From the NCBI RefSeq assembly GCF_040412425.1, contig NC_089743.1, positions 89,122,971 through 89,186,970 on the forward strand: a stretch of DNA of 64,000 nucleotides. Reading direction: 5' to 3'. The translations under genes were made by a program, and so were the position numbers. This document shows positions 12,160 to 25,509 of the stretch, piece after piece (the first letter of the stretch is position 1; every line of letters starts with the position of its first letter). Origin of the DNA: Macrobrachium rosenbergii (taxonomy: Eukaryota; Arthropoda; Malacostraca; Decapoda; Palaemonidae). The notes beneath the pieces are model-generated. The model was not told the origin of the DNA. It searched no databases and saw nothing but the letters and a program-made list of their open reading frames with translations.

Positions 12160-12800
12160 CGTAATGACGGTTTGTTCGCAGATTCACGGGCAAAGGTGAA
12201 CGTGACACGTTAAACGAACACAGGACCACCGAGTCCAGCTGATTGTCAGGGTACACTGAACCATGGAGACTCTGTCTCTGCCTGGCAACAACGAGAAATA
12301 CCGAAACACCAAATCACCTACGAGTGATAACCAATCAATTTACAACTTATCCACCGCGGGCGCACAGCAACGTTATAAACGAGGCGTCTGGACCACTCGG
12401 CAGCATCACAAGGACAGCCCAAGGGTCCTAAAATCAAAAATTCGCGAGCGAGAACGAGCGATCTTCAACATCCTTTGTCTCCATAAAATGTCATTGTGTT
12501 GTCGTTCGCCGCTCTCAACGAAACAACTGACAGGCAGTCGACGATAACTGCGAAAACAATGACTCCAATAACAAAATTCACGGAGAAAACGTACCTCCAC
12601 CAACATCCATGATCCCGATGCGGATTAAATCGCCCAAATACCTTACTGCGACTGAAGATCTTCTCTCTCTGTTTTCCTCCGTCAGCTGCTCTATGACGTC
12701 ACGGCAAGGGAGCGTTTCAGTCAAGCACCAAAACTTCCATTGACCAATCAGGGCGAAAGCAAGGCTGGATATTTTCATAACAAAGGCGTTGATTGGTCCG
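12160..12800 (-). promoter_or_regulatory. Promoter-like block with CRE and CCAAT motifs, possible first exon
   Basis: A perfect palindromic cAMP response element (TGACGTCA) lies at 12694-12701, a CCAAT box at 12744-12748 and an inverted CCAAT (ATTGG) at 12792-12796. The block is richer in CpG than its surroundings. On the minus strand an ATG at 12610 in fair context opens a short frame that meets a consensus-like donor (GGAG then GTACGT, exon end 12595), so a minus-strand first exon of about five codons is possible. I found no downstream exon to join. The direction and the existence of a gene are inference. Confidence 0.35.
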
Positions 12801-14700
12801 AGGTGTTTCCATGTACGAAAACGACATTCGTATCATAACACTCTTTTCCAACGCCTGGACTTTTGGCATTGTTTGTCAATAATTCAAAAAATGTGTCTGA
12901 AAATGACGAAAGCTCTGCATATAATTTGGCCATTAAATTCTGTGGGAGATAAAAGAATATGGATATTGGCAAGTGGAACGGAACCTCAAATATCATGGAG
13001 ATTATTGGGATAAAGCCAAAGCCAGGGATGAAGCGAAAGCGATGGGAAAAATAATTAAATGGTTTGAGCGTTATAACCTCGTTAAAAGACTTCTGTGGGA
13101 AATTAAGAAATACAAGCAATAAATGGGTCAATTTAAGCGAACGTTCCCCCTATTTTATGAACACGAAGAACGATGTAAACAAAACGATTGCGCTATCCCG
13201 GATGGAGCAAATTTGGGCAACAATATTCTCTAAACCTACGCATACCAGGTTTGTCATAAAGAAGTCCAGTATAATTATCTGTTATAGTCAGAATCGACTT
13301 GTTAAAATGAACATCATGTTTAATTTTATCTCGCTTGATTTTGTAACTCAAAATATTACGTGGCAACAATACGACAGGTTTGCGAAGAAAACGCTAGCAC
13401 ACAAGCACAGTAGTTAACGGATGAGAACCCTGACCGCTATCAGCGGCAGTTGTCATTGAGGTAAACATACGAAACGCTCCCCGGTTTCAGGTTGTTTGCT
13501 ATAAAATTAACCCGGATACCAATGCATCCATAAGGACGCCGTGGGGCTAATGGTGTGCTTATATCAAAGAATATATTGTATAGATATCTTGTTTCGTATC
13601 ACCGACCACACCAAAGCGTTGTCGTTAATTTATAGCTCTGTCGTTCAAAAAATCGGTGACGGTTGCCTAGTGACGATACATTGTAGCATTTTGTTTCCCG
13701 GAAAACGTCCCATCAACAAATGCAATCTCGATTATTTGCGGTAAAGTATAATCTTCGCGAGGGGGAGCATTTTTTAAAAACATTAAATATTATAAAATGA
13801 TGCTTACTCCATTCCAACAATAGTATGGCGTTAATGTTGCGATATAAAGTTGGCCTTTTACGCTTGTATTTGCTCCTGCTCTCGTTATGAGGACCAACAT
13901 AGATTGCCTGCAGGAAGGAACTGCGTTTTAAGGTAGTGGGAAGTATTTAATGATAAGCTGTCACGAAGAACTTTCTCATGCGGATGAATAAATAGAAATA
14001 TTTTCTGGGAGGTACGAGTAAGCCAATATGAATACTTGACTGTTAAATTCTGTATCACGAAACTTACATATCAAAAACACCCGGCCCGAGTAAAAATACT
14101 CAAATCTAATCGAAAGCTGGTACGGTAAATGTAACCTTGGGTTCACCAGTGCCAAACTCGCGTAGTTTTTGCAACCCGAGGAGGAAGCCAAGTAAAGTGA
14201 TGCACCGGTTATCGCTGAAATACGCTGCATTTTCCTTAGATGTCAGTTGACTTTATTCTGGGATTAACTTCCATATCTGATGTCACAGACGACCCAAGGG
14301 ACCATTAAAAAATCGTGTTTTTACCTGTAGCAGAAGCACTCACCGTTATTGAAATATATAGGTACAATATGGAAGAAAAAAAACATGGACAAAACATTCA
14401 ACTAGGACAGCAAGGAAATCTTTTTTAATAATAGTTCTGATGTAATTTACAAGAGAAAACAAAAAGTAAAAAAGAAAACATTTTATAACGCTCCCATCCG
14501 CCTCCGCTTCCGATGGAAGACTCCGATGGTGACTAAATTCATGAGTGCTTCAGTTTGCAAAATGAAAACAAAAGACAAGATTTTAAGTTAAATATGAAAA
14601 AAAATTAAGATTTGTTTACTGGAGCAAGATTATCGTCAAGTTTAATTCATTAAAGCAACGGACATGATTGTGCTTTTGTTACGGAAAGTAAATGCGCAAG
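12801..14700. other. Intergenic sequence, no gene seen
   Basis: Open frames on both strands up to 118 residues (12775-13131 minus, 13064-13417 plus) lack recognisable domains and supportable splice structure. No repeat family that recurs elsewhere in the window was noticed. Confidence 0.35.
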
Positions 14701-14712
14701 TATGCGGATACG

Positions 14713-14788
14713 TATGCATCGAGTCAACTCGACCTCTCTTTTTGGTACGTATGCATCGAGTCAACTCAACCTCTCTCTCTTTTGGTAC
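14713..14788. repeat. Tandem duplication of about 40 bp
   Basis: TACGTATGCATCGAGTCAAC and a following CCTCTCT(CT)n-TTTTGGTAC stretch occur twice in a row. Confidence 0.8.
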
Positions 14789-15035
14789 AGTGTTTTTATT
14801 GACATTTATCTAGTGCAGTACAGTGTTGTATGTTAATACACTAATATAGTGCTACACCCATATGTATGTATGTATGTGCATGTGTATGTATGTGCATACG
14901 TGCAAATATGCATCGCGTTAAGTAAACTACGCACTTCTTGTACTCCAAATTCTTTATGAAACAGAAAGAGAGAGAGAGAGAGCGGGCAAACGCACAGTAA
15001 TTGCGTCATTGTACAATTTCCTTGTGCATGTCATC

Positions 15036-15064
15036 AGTGTGTGTGTGTGTGTGTGTGTGTGTGT
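15036..15064. repeat. (GT)n microsatellite
   Basis: This is an uninterrupted GT tract of about 14 units. A short (GA)n run lies 60 bases upstream, near 14965. Confidence 0.95.
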
Positions 15065-15069
15065 ATTGA

Positions 15070-17140
15070 TTTGAGGAGTTAGGTGCGCACAAGATATAGT
15101 TCGGTTTTAGATGTTAGGAATTTTTCACAATAAAACTGTTATATGTATTATTTATTGATAACGAGTTATGAAAGGACTTTTCAGATATTATGGCATTTTA
15201 GGATATCCCTAATACAACAATCAAATCTCAGGTAACCAGCAGCTTTGATCTTGAGATGCCAATTGTGAGGGATTTTATTGTAATAATGATAGCAGTGGTA
15301 ATAACGATGAGAATATTTGAGTAAATTACGGTAATACTGCAGCATTCTCGATTTTGCTAAGTTGCAAGTACAGGTAGTCTATGTTGTCTGTGTACACATT
15401 AGCCTGAAAGATACACCTTTCGCATGTAAGACCCAGGTGATATATTCTGAACAATTATTTTGGGAAAAAAGGGGCCAATTATGGTATATGAAGCATAAAT
15501 CAGTTAAAGTTGTCGGGACGGAATATAAAAATTTCGAGTTGCGTTGATAGTGACCGATAAGCCATAAAAGGAATAATGATTAAAAAAGAACTAAGTTTGG
15601 TCATTGAGTACTTTATCATGTCAATGATCAGGCAAGCCACGGACACCCAGAGTGCCAGCCGATTGTGACGTTTAAACCTTTTTCAGCTAATTCATGATAC
15701 TCGTCATTGACAAAGTCAACAATATTCCACTGCTCAGCACCAGTGAGTTTTCAAGTTTTTAGTGTGAGAATGGAGGTCTTCCCAGTGGTTGTCGATGCTC
15801 TTTTGTTTAAAAGAAAGGATGCAGCGTTACCACGAAGCAATAGGATCCTGTGTTTATATCTTATAAGGTATTTAGTGATTCATTTGCGATAATTTTTTCT
15901 CCCTTTCGTAAGTTAGGTTTGTATATTTTTCAGACTGTTATATGAATGGACGTATGAACATCAATTATTTTACAGTAAAATATTATTGACAGTCGAATGC
16001 ACTTCGTCAAAGTAATTTCATAGACACCTTGAAACACATACAGTATGTGATTGACCATGAGCTGCTACACCTAACGCTGATCTAGCCAGGGCGTTCGGAG
16101 ACTGATATCATCTGCCAAGCCTGAGTGAGCCCACAAAAGAGACATTCCTATCTCTCCCAAAATCTGACCAATTGTTACCAGTCCCCAGGCCCATCCTTAG
16201 CAAAATTTTCATAGGAATCCAGTTATAATTTTTTTTTTGTCTAACACCTTTTAGCGAGCAGACAAACAAACCAAACAAACAACATAACCTCTTGTTAACA
16301 GAGGGTAACAAATATAATATCTTTATCATGTTATCACCTCAACAAGCGTTTTTGGACACCGATATGTACTTCACACAGATAGTAGATATGTTTAATGTTT
16401 ATCTCGGCCCACCCCCCAAACTCCACCCACCCACGCCTCTCTCTGTTTGTGGATGCCAGTGATATAGTCCGCCCAGCACAAGTGTATACAGTACAAAAGA
16501 GCAAACTCCGTTATCTTATGACTGATCTTGCTGTTGTTGTTGGAGCAGTTTTCATTGCTATGAAATCGCCATAAATGTTCGCGAACGTTGCTATTTCTTT
16601 GTCTTGAAAAGCTATTTCCGTTTCCTTTGTAGTTTAGCTGTATTAATAATGAAAATTTATATGAACATTGTTTCAAAATATGACTTTACTGTGGCTTTCT
16701 GACTTGGCAGTTTTTTCTTATCTCTTCGTTCTGTAATAAGGAAGAATACGAAGACAGACCATCGCGGAAGGCGGGCACAGGTGAAGGCCAAAACCAGGTG
16801 GGAACTGGGGCAGCAGGCGCCCAGGATAGAAGACAATGGAGAGAACTGACGCAAAAAATTTTAGTGGCGACGATTGATGGTGGTAAACAGGGCGCAATGG
16901 AAGTACTCGCAGGTAAGAAAAAGCCACAGACGAGTTACCGCAGGGAAAGGCCACCAATAAATAATAGCTTTTTATCGTTTTACAGCCCGAGCCTTAACTT
17001 TTGCGGGCGAAGACAAATCTACCTCAGAAGAATTTGTTTACAAGTTCTAAAACGGAGAAGGAACAGTTGACCCTCATCGGAAGATTACAGGTGTAGAAAG
17101 AAAGCTGTATAAACCACATTATGCTGCATGTGAAAAGTTA
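15070..17140. other. Intergenic sequence, no gene seen
   Basis: There are no recognisable coding exons or repeats. Around 16720-16912 the sequence is richer in G and C, and a strong donor-like site (CGCAG then GTAAGA) follows a short ATG frame, but no partner exon was found. Confidence 0.35.
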
Positions 17141-17141
17141 G

Positions 17142-17146
<5 letters not shown>

Positions 17147-17201
<55 letters not shown>
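17147..17201. repeat. (TA)n microsatellite
   Basis: This is a pure TA tract of about 27 units. Confidence 0.97.
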
Positions 17202-17204
<3 letters not shown>

Positions 17205-19390
17205 GTATACTGTAGTCTATATTATATAACCAAAAGCGTGCTGAAACTGTCTTTTCCTTAATTCTGTTTTAAATGTTTTAGTAATGGCTAATCTATCCAT
17301 TCACTTACCAGATTTCTTTTAGAACGTACTTTGTAATGCTGTTGAGTAGCTGACTTTATGTAAATAAATCTTCCCTCCTGCAGATGTGAGGCTTTATCCT
17401 TCTTCTTTTCTAAGTGCTTTAGAGAAGGGTTAAAAGTAACATTATTGTTCCTTTTTTAGACATTTGAGAATTACCCATATTCAGCAAAGTAAGTGGTTGT
17501 GTTAACTATACGTTTAAGCATGAAAATCGATTTCAGACGCTTCTTTTCCTTACGTTGAAGTTAAGAAAACGTAAATTTTCTTTGTCATCAGCAATGCTTG
17601 TCAACAACCACACCCGCAGGGCAAACAAAAATCCTCGCGATAGCACGACCTAAGCTTTCCACAGATAACCATTTTGGAATAATGGGTTGGCCTGTCTACT
17701 GACCTTTCCCTTTGTAGGGACTAATGCATCTTTGCCGGGTCGTGGTTGTGCTTGTTTTAATTTACCTTCGAAAGTCTAAATGTTTGCGTTTGTTAGCTCA
17801 CCTGCGTGTAAGTATGCAGGTATGTTTGTGGGAACAGTATTGCTATAACGTAAATCTTTCGCATTTTCCAAATTTTTTTTTCAAGAGGTACCGGAGGTAC
17901 TTGGCACGATGTATCTTTGATAAAGGAGATTCAAGCTTGCTCAGATGGAAGGGCGACGCACCTAATCAATTAAATGTTAATCCTCTTTTCTGGAAATACT
18001 TCGTCAGAAATGATAAAATTATGTGAAATCTCCCTTGTGTAATGTATGCATGTTTGGTCCCTGGAGACAGGTTAGGCACACAATCAGAAGCTTCACTTTG
18101 GAATATATTGGAGAAAAACCCTTAAAATGATCACCTCAAGAACAACATGGCTACAGTTTGTCAAAATGATATGCAGTTATCCTTATGAAATGTAAATTCA
18201 CCTTACTTCACAGCGTGGCACGGGGAAAGTCAGCGCTGGACCACGCGAGGGGTCCAAAGTTTATATAGGCATATATAAGAAACATCTCAGTTGTATTCTT
18301 TATTGTGCAGCCAGGTGGCACATGTCAGCACTATAGTCTATAGGCCTATCGTTGTACTTTTCTTTTGCAACAGCGTCGTGGTTCGTGGGGTACCTGGGCC
18401 ATAACACGGGCAGTCAAAGCAAGCCCGTTATCTATCTATTTGTTTGTTGTTGTCCTAACGTGATCGGTTTTACTTAAATATTTATTCTTTCATTTTAATG
18501 TGATCGGGGTTCAAAGAACAATATTCAGTCTAGTTCGAAAACAGTCTTAAAACAACAACGAAATCCGTAGTGGCACGGAATACGTCAAGAATACCCGTGA
18601 CCTTGCAGTGGAAGGAACTGACCTTATTTAGAGTACATAATTTTGTTATTTCAATTCATTTTTATTTTGTATAACACCGTAACGACCGGAATAGTACTGT
18701 AGGTATTACACTATGTGAAACGTAATCAGTCAGTTCCCACTCTGAAGAGCAGTCTAAAAGGGACTAAGAAAGTTGGTTTTTTCGAGTTAACGATTTCCCT
18801 AGTATCCTTTTTCTGCCACCAGGATCCATCTCTAGCCGTTGTAGTGTAAGCTGTAGTAGTTAAAACTTCTACTTTATTTTTATCAGTATTTATCATTTTG
18901 ACCTAGTCAGAGCTCACTCAAGGTAGATGAGTCCGCGGGAACAAGAGACTAAACTCACGCAATGTAACGTTTCAGTTTTGTCGGGGTAATTGTTACAATC
19001 ATAAATTGTTTTTAACTGTGTTCTCATCCTAATTGCCTTGCAGTACACACTAAACAACAACATTACTTCCCATAGCCTCTAATGTTTATGAACACAAATC
19101 TCAAGAGCTCACGTGTCAGCTAGCAGACTGTGACTCAATATCAGCCTAGAGTAATTTCTGGTAAGCAGGCGATAATGTCTCCTCGCAACTGACCCCAGAT
19201 TTTGCCTTGCTATCATTCACACCGAGTTTGTCTAAAATTCATCCTTGAACTATTGAGAACACCCAGCATTATCGATGTTTTTTTCCATGTTCTATGACAC
19301 CTTAGGAAACCGCGCTTATCTTTTTGTTTTCCTGCGTGATAACATTTACTCATTGATAATTATGACAAAACCATTTTAAGACTCTCAAGC
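17202..19390. other. Intergenic sequence, no gene seen
   Basis: No exon or RNA gene is supportable. The 100-residue open frame at 17724-18026 has no recognisable domain. Confidence 0.35.
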
Positions 19391-19394
19391 AGAC

Positions 19395-19558
19395 TGAACA
19401 AAACGGCTGTTTCACACCCCCCAAAAATCAAAGACCGCAAAACGTAACTAAGTTGAATCAAAACAGCTGTTTCACACCCCCTAAAAATCAAAGACCGCAA
19501 AACGTAACTAAGTTGAATCAAAACAGCTGTTTCAGACCCCAAAAAATCAAAGACCGCA
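19395..19558. repeat. Tandem repeat, about three copies of 60 bp
   Basis: The units contain CAAAACAGCTGTTTCACACC and AAAATCAAAGACCGCAAAAC. They are nearly identical, which implies recent expansion. A short further repeat (AAGTATCAAAGGAAAGAT, twice) follows at about 19562-19598. Confidence 0.9.
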
Positions 19559-19599
19559 AAGTAAGTATCAAAGGAAAGATAAGTATCAAAGGAAAGATA

Positions 19600-22380
19600 A
19601 GATCTCTAAAGCTACATGCTTAGTTCAGCCGTCTTCTAATACTGATAGCTAAAATACAGCAACGTAACCGAAAATACGTTACCATATAAAAATTGCTACT
19701 TAAAGCAACATATCTTCCTTTAGTTACTAAAAATCTTGGGCAAGCAGGAACGCGATATAAATGTATGGCTCATGGGCTTGAATACAGTACCGCGACCAGG
19801 AGTGAGGTACATCTACACTGTGTCACAACTCAAGAGACACTACAGGCCTGGGGAGATAACTTGCCCAATGATTTTTATCTTGGCCAAGGGTTTGGGTCTA
19901 GACTCAGGGGTACGAAGCGTTCAGAACGTGTAAACAAATAGACGACATGAATGGTTGGCAAAGTCATTTTTTCGCGGGTGGGTACCATAGGAACTTAATT
20001 AGGACAGGATAATTCAGCAAAGGCTATAAATAGACTTAAAGTAATTCTAATTCACTTGGAATTTAATTTTGCTTAAAAGAAAGCTAAAATAATGATCTAT
20101 CTTCCGAATTAGTGGATGTAAACCGCGCGTAGTATTGTCGAGACTTTTATCTTGCTACTTTCGGCTGAAGCCCCTTTTTTCTTCTTTTTACAAACATGGG
20201 AGTATAAGGCTATTTGGAGTTGATGAATCAATAAGTACTTCAGCACGTAAGTAATCTGACATATTTGGAAGTAACTTGTGGTTTAAAGGCGAGACTAAAA
20301 TTATAAAGTGTCTCACGAAAAGGAGTAGGCTTATCTATATTAAAGTATATATAACATAAAGGGTTAAGTGGCCTGATGAAGACCAAATTTATGACAGGAA
20401 TTGTTGATTTCTCCCAGAAATCCCAAAAATTTCTGCATTAAATCCAATATTAGCAGATTAGTTTTCGTTATCCTAACAGTTCCCACAACAAGCGTGCGTT
20501 TTGGAATTCCGTTGAGCCAACACGTTGAGCTACACGCCGTTGGAGGCACGAGTTTGAAGACGCCTTTGCTCTTCTCTCCGGATGTAAAAAGGTGTAAACA
20601 AAGCATTCAATGCGGTTCCTCGAACCCAGTATTTTTGGCAAAGAACCCGAAAATACGCACCATTTTCCCAGGCCGCGCTATGTACGCATTTTCTCTGTAG
20701 TCTCTATTTATAGAAATAGTGGCAGTAGCTATGCTAGCAATGCGTCTTTGTAACGACTCTCCGTTTCATGTACGACCTCTGGCTCTAATTCGTGGGGCCA
20801 CTGTATTCCCTTAAAAAGAATGCACATATTATATGTAGCTAATAAGCATGACATATTAGTTGATTAATACATTAGTTCCTTCATCAAGTGAGAAAGGTGA
20901 TTAATTCGTCCAGTTACATGAGGCCCAACGCTAAAATTCAAGCAACAGGCCTACGTATACTCTCCCATTTCACTGATTTTTTTATCACTATCAAAACATA
21001 TTTTACGGAGTTATTATAGACCCAGCACTGATCAGTATTATAGAGCAACACCTTGAGCTTATTTCAGTTACATGTCGAAGCTATGGTGTTAAGCGTAGTC
21101 TTTACAAAAGATCATAAAGTGGGTTTAGTCTAAGTTTAATCATTGTTTCTACGTCGGTTCTTGAATTCTACGTCTGACTGTAACGTGTTTATAGATCTGT
21201 ATTAGCTATTAGTCTTCATTTTTTCTCAGCAGATTGTTCGAGATGCAATTCAGTTTAATAACATATGATAAACTCGTATATGCTGTCTTCCACTATATTA
21301 CATGCGTTTCTACTTTCCTGTTTCTGCAGCAACTCCCTCCCATTCCCATACATTAGGTTTATAGGGATTCTGAAACTCTTACTTTATTTAGAGTTGCTCT
21401 TTGCGGTATTTTTTTTTTTTTTTTACATCATTTGTCCTTGTCGTTGCATCTGCCAATCCGTTCTCTAAAATTCCCTTTGGCTTGAAATCAACTGCGGGTT
21501 TATATAGCTATATCTTTTCTTCATGTCAATATGCGTCCATGTATATTGTGCTAGTACCACGAATCTTTGTGCGTCATTGTATTCTGTTGGTGAGAGAGAA
21601 AATAGCGCGTCAGTAAATATTAGATAACACCTTTGAAAATATGATTTCCTTCTTTCAACCACAGTCCTTGATGAATTGCAAATAATTCAGCGCTCATTGT
21701 AGATCCAGAAGGGTTTAAACTGAAGCTACAGCAAAAAAACAATTTCGCAATAAAGTTATAACACAGGAGCAACCCCTGAAATCATTTCCTATTCAGATCT
21801 GTCAACATACGATGCTAAACATCGTAAATCTGAGACCTATCCAACTCTTGAACAGATTTAGAATTTGGCTCTTACCGATCAAGGGGAAATGATCTTTCTT
21901 CTTGATACTTACCTAATTTTACCTCCCTCACACGAATAGCCAGCCTGCACTTTTAATAAATAAGATAACGACTCTTTGGTAGGTATTACAAGTACTGTAT
22001 ACTGTTAGCGTTTATGTGTCTTTGCAAATTGCAAAGACTCCCATAGGGTACCTTATCTGTGTGGGTAGGCTGCACGTGGTTTGCACGTGGTTCCAAAATT
22101 GTTTGTGTGAAGGGAGTCTCCCTACAAACAAGCTTCGGCGATAGTTTGGCATTGTACTATGTCGGTTGCATTCTACTTAGTGGGATGTATGGTGATTGTT
22201 CAATTCACTGATAGAGGAACATTGATTGTGAGGGTTGACTGTCATGGAAACAAATTATTCATACAGATTGAATATTTAAAAAAAAATTGTAACCTTTTTT
22301 TATCAAGAGTTTCAAGTACCTCCATTTAGTCCGCTGAGAGCTAGGCTGATAAAATTGTTGTTTGCTTGAAATCGCATTTA
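19600..22380. other. Intergenic sequence, no gene seen
   Basis: Overlapping frames on both strands at 20364-20700 are moderately GC-rich but give no recognisable protein and no flanking splice consensus that I trust. The rest is AT-rich with homopolymer runs. Confidence 0.35.
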
Positions 22381-22392
22381 TATGAGGATGAA

Positions 22393-22437
22393 TGTGTGTG
22401 TGTGTGTGTGTGTGTATGTGTGTGTATGTGTGTGTAT
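22393..22437. repeat. (TG)n microsatellite
   Basis: This is a TG tract with two TA interruptions, followed by a short (GA)n run and a GC-richer 120-bp segment of unknown origin. Confidence 0.95.
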
Positions 22438-23569
22438 GAAAGAGAGAGAGATTGATGTTTTCTGCTCGAGTTCCAATACTGTCATCGCTCATGGCTCGTG
22501 CTCGAAGTGCCAGGCCGGTGCTAACTTGGTCCTGAGCCAGATGAACATCGGCCGAGAAACTCAGGCAGCTAATTACAAAGGGGAGGCAGCATGCAACTGT
22601 AGACATGTATAATAGTCCATAAAAGTAATGGAAATTCACAACTTTAATTGGGGAAGTTTTCGAAAGGAATTTCTTAAATAACTTAAATTTCTTAGATAAA
22701 TGCTAAGTAAGGAGAGAATGCAAGGGCATTCTTAAGGATGTTTCGCATTTGTTGAGAATTCTGATGAGTTTTTATGGTTAAGATAACGCATAAATAACGA
22801 TAGATTTTGCGAGTATAAGCAACGTTGTTTTTTTTTTTTCTTTCTGCAATTTCAGAACGTTAATTCCTCAGTAGAAATTATATTGTCAAGAGAACAGTCC
22901 CTAGGCGTAACCAACCTTCGTAGCTCTTCCTGAGAAGGGAGAAGTGCAACACACTGACCCTTATCAAGAGATTTATAACGATAAATAATACGTTTCTATG
23001 TAGAGAAAAAATGTTGCAGAGAAAGGCATGGTGACATTTGTATTCATATGGGAGCTTATATTAGCGGATTAAGGCCGAATCTTACAGGGATTTGGCCATC
23101 ATTAGTAGACATTTTGGCATTCTTGAGAAAAAAAGTTATCTTTTCTTTAGTCTCAGGCCAGTCACAGGAAACCAATGAGTCAGTCAAGCGTTAGCAACCT
23201 CATCCAAAAATACTTGTTGAGATCTTACCAAAGCCTCCTTTATCTTAAAAGGAAATGTACGCATAAGGGAATATATAATATATTTTCTGTTAAAACAGAA
23301 TTCCATCTAATAAAATATAGCCCTATATAAACGTAATATATAGAAATGAATTAATGCTATATATTTCTGTTAAAACAAATTCCTTCAAAAAGGCAGGTAC
23401 TGAAAAAATAAGGTAGACAGTTAATGCTATATTTTTCCAAGAGTTCCAGCTGTCCTCAACAGTTGTGTAATGAATGAAATAATATATCAGAAAAAGTATT
23501 TATGTATATGTCAGCCGTTATATATATATAAATATATATATATATATTTATATATATATATATATATAT

Positions 23570-23725
23570 AAGAAATAACTACTCTAAAGTGACCGCAGGA
23601 TATAGGCCTATAAGAAATTTGCAAAGCGTACCAGTACGGAAAGGCGGTATTTATACCAAGAGTTCCAGGGGTCAGCCGTTAGGATATATAAATATATATA
23701 TCAAAAGTATTTATGTATATGTAGG

Positions 23726-23803
<78 letters not shown>

Positions 23804-24020
23804 AATAACTACTCCTAACGTGACTGCAGGATATAAGCCTATAAGAAATTTGCAAAGCGTACCAGTACAGAAAGGCGGTATTTATACCAAGAGTTCCAGG
23901 CGTCAGCCGTTAGGTATATATAAATATATATATCAAAAGTATTTATGTATATGTATATATAAGAAATAACTACTCCTAACGTGACCGCAGGATATAGGCC
24001 TATATTTTGCAAAGCGTACC
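23570..24020. repeat. Compound tandem repeat with embedded (TA)n tracts
   Basis: A segment containing AGAAATAACTACTC, AGGATATAGGCCTATA, TTTGCAAAGCGTACCAGTAC, TATTTATACCAAGAGTTCCA and a (TA)n tract occurs twice in full, with a third partial copy. The TA tract differs in length between copies (long at 23727-23797, short at 23955). A fragment of the unit also lies upstream at about 23430-23520. Confidence 0.85.
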
Positions 24021-24049
24021 AGAAGTTAACATGAGAGTTTTTCGACTTG

Positions 24050-25480
24050 TTGATCCTTTAAATAATAAAAAGCAACCGCTGTGACAATACAGTTATTACC
24101 AAGGCCCGAGAGCCATCAGTTAGTGGGACACCAAACGAAATTTGTCATTGTCACACTCAGAGGTTTTCATGGAAGCTGGTGCCGTTAGAATGTGTAAATC
24201 AGCCGATTCGCTGAAGGGAAGGGGAAAACAAATATTGTCGAGAAAGGTGATAAATGGCAGGTGACAAGAATAATTAATTAGCGGGTGGTCGATGGCCTGC
24301 GCGCCGGCGTTTGATGTTTTCAAGTTCTGTACTTGTTTTTTATTTTCATATTTTGGCGTCGATGAGTTGCATAGTCTCAAGAGTCGAATATTTTTTAGGA
24401 ATAATTCTTTGGCAACCGGATCGAATAATCTACGGTTTTTTTGCTAATTTAATGTTGCATATTGAAAAACAACTGGTCGGAATCGGGTAAAAATTACGAA
24501 ACAAACAATAGCATTGCCAAGCCATTCTTCTGTAATGGCTAAGTAAACGAATGAGTAGTTTCTGGTGTTTACTGACGGCGAGAATAAATAATATTGGTAC
24601 TTCTGCAAGTTATTACTAATACGGACAAGCCACAAGGTGTCAGTTTGCTTCGAAATATGATGGAGTACTCAGTCGGTGTTGTCTAATCTCTTAGATGGTC
24701 GGAAGAGAGAGAGATAGAGATAGAGAAAGAAAAATGAAAATCACAGTAAGTCTCTTTAAGCACTTCTTGCGAGTAAGCTATTTACGGACACGACCGGATA
24801 TTCTAATCTCATTTTGTTGTTATCTTGTACGTAACAAGTACACAAAAACAGGTTTTTTTTAAAGGTGCTTCGCTTGAAAGGAACTGATCAGTAGTTCTGT
24901 CTGATCGCGTTATCTTGTTTTGCGTGCGAAAATGCTTTCAGATCGTACTTCTTAAACGTGTAATATTTAAGGATATTCTGCTTGAAAGTGTACTATAGAA
25001 ATTCTTGGTCGGCTGAAAGTATTTTCCACCAATACAAGTCGACATACCGAGAAGATTATCTTTCTCCGAGGGTGTTCGTTTCCTATTTAGTCGCCTGTGT
25101 TTTAAAAATATTCCTTCACAGAACTCATCTGCGTGAGTCACCACCTATTGCGAGTTCATAAAAGTTTTATTAAGGTACTGACACTTCCTTCGAATAATTT
25201 TCTATTCTTCAATGCACTTCCGGTCTTCTACATAGCTTCGTATTTCATTAATTACAAAAAATAGTCTTATGCAAGTTCTGGTGTTTTGTCTTCCGAAGGT
25301 TCGATTAGAATTTTTGCTTCATGTATTTAAAATAGGTTTTTTTTTTTACGTCTCATGTCATGGTATTTCTGTTTCGCTTTATGAGAGATGCCAATAATGA
25401 TTGAAACAAGAAAATTTAACGTTATTTTGATCATTATGTTCGTTTTGGAGGAAAGACTTCCAAATTTTCACCATTATTAT
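24050..25480. other. Intergenic sequence, no gene seen
   Basis: No exon, RNA gene or recurrent repeat is recognised. A short (GA)n-like run lies near 24705-24730. Confidence 0.35.
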
Positions 25481-25509
25481 TATTATTTTTTTTTTCTTTT
25501 TTTTTTTTT

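Noticed and set aside
16718..17070. Possible first exon (ATG at 16897 with a strong GTAAGA donor at 16913) in a GC-richer patch
   Set aside because: Only about five codons precede the donor, no partner exon could be found in frame downstream, and the reverse strand is equally open.
17724..18026. 100-residue + strand frame
   Set aside because: No recognisable features, and Kozak and splice context are poor.
20364..20700. Overlapping frames of 80 and 99 residues on opposite strands
   Set aside because: Neither has a signal peptide, domain or supported splice sites, so coding status cannot be decided and was not called.
23589..23969. 126-residue + strand frame rich in Tyr-Ile repeats
   Set aside because: It is created by the (TA)n tract, which reads as alternating Ile and Tyr, between tandem repeat copies.
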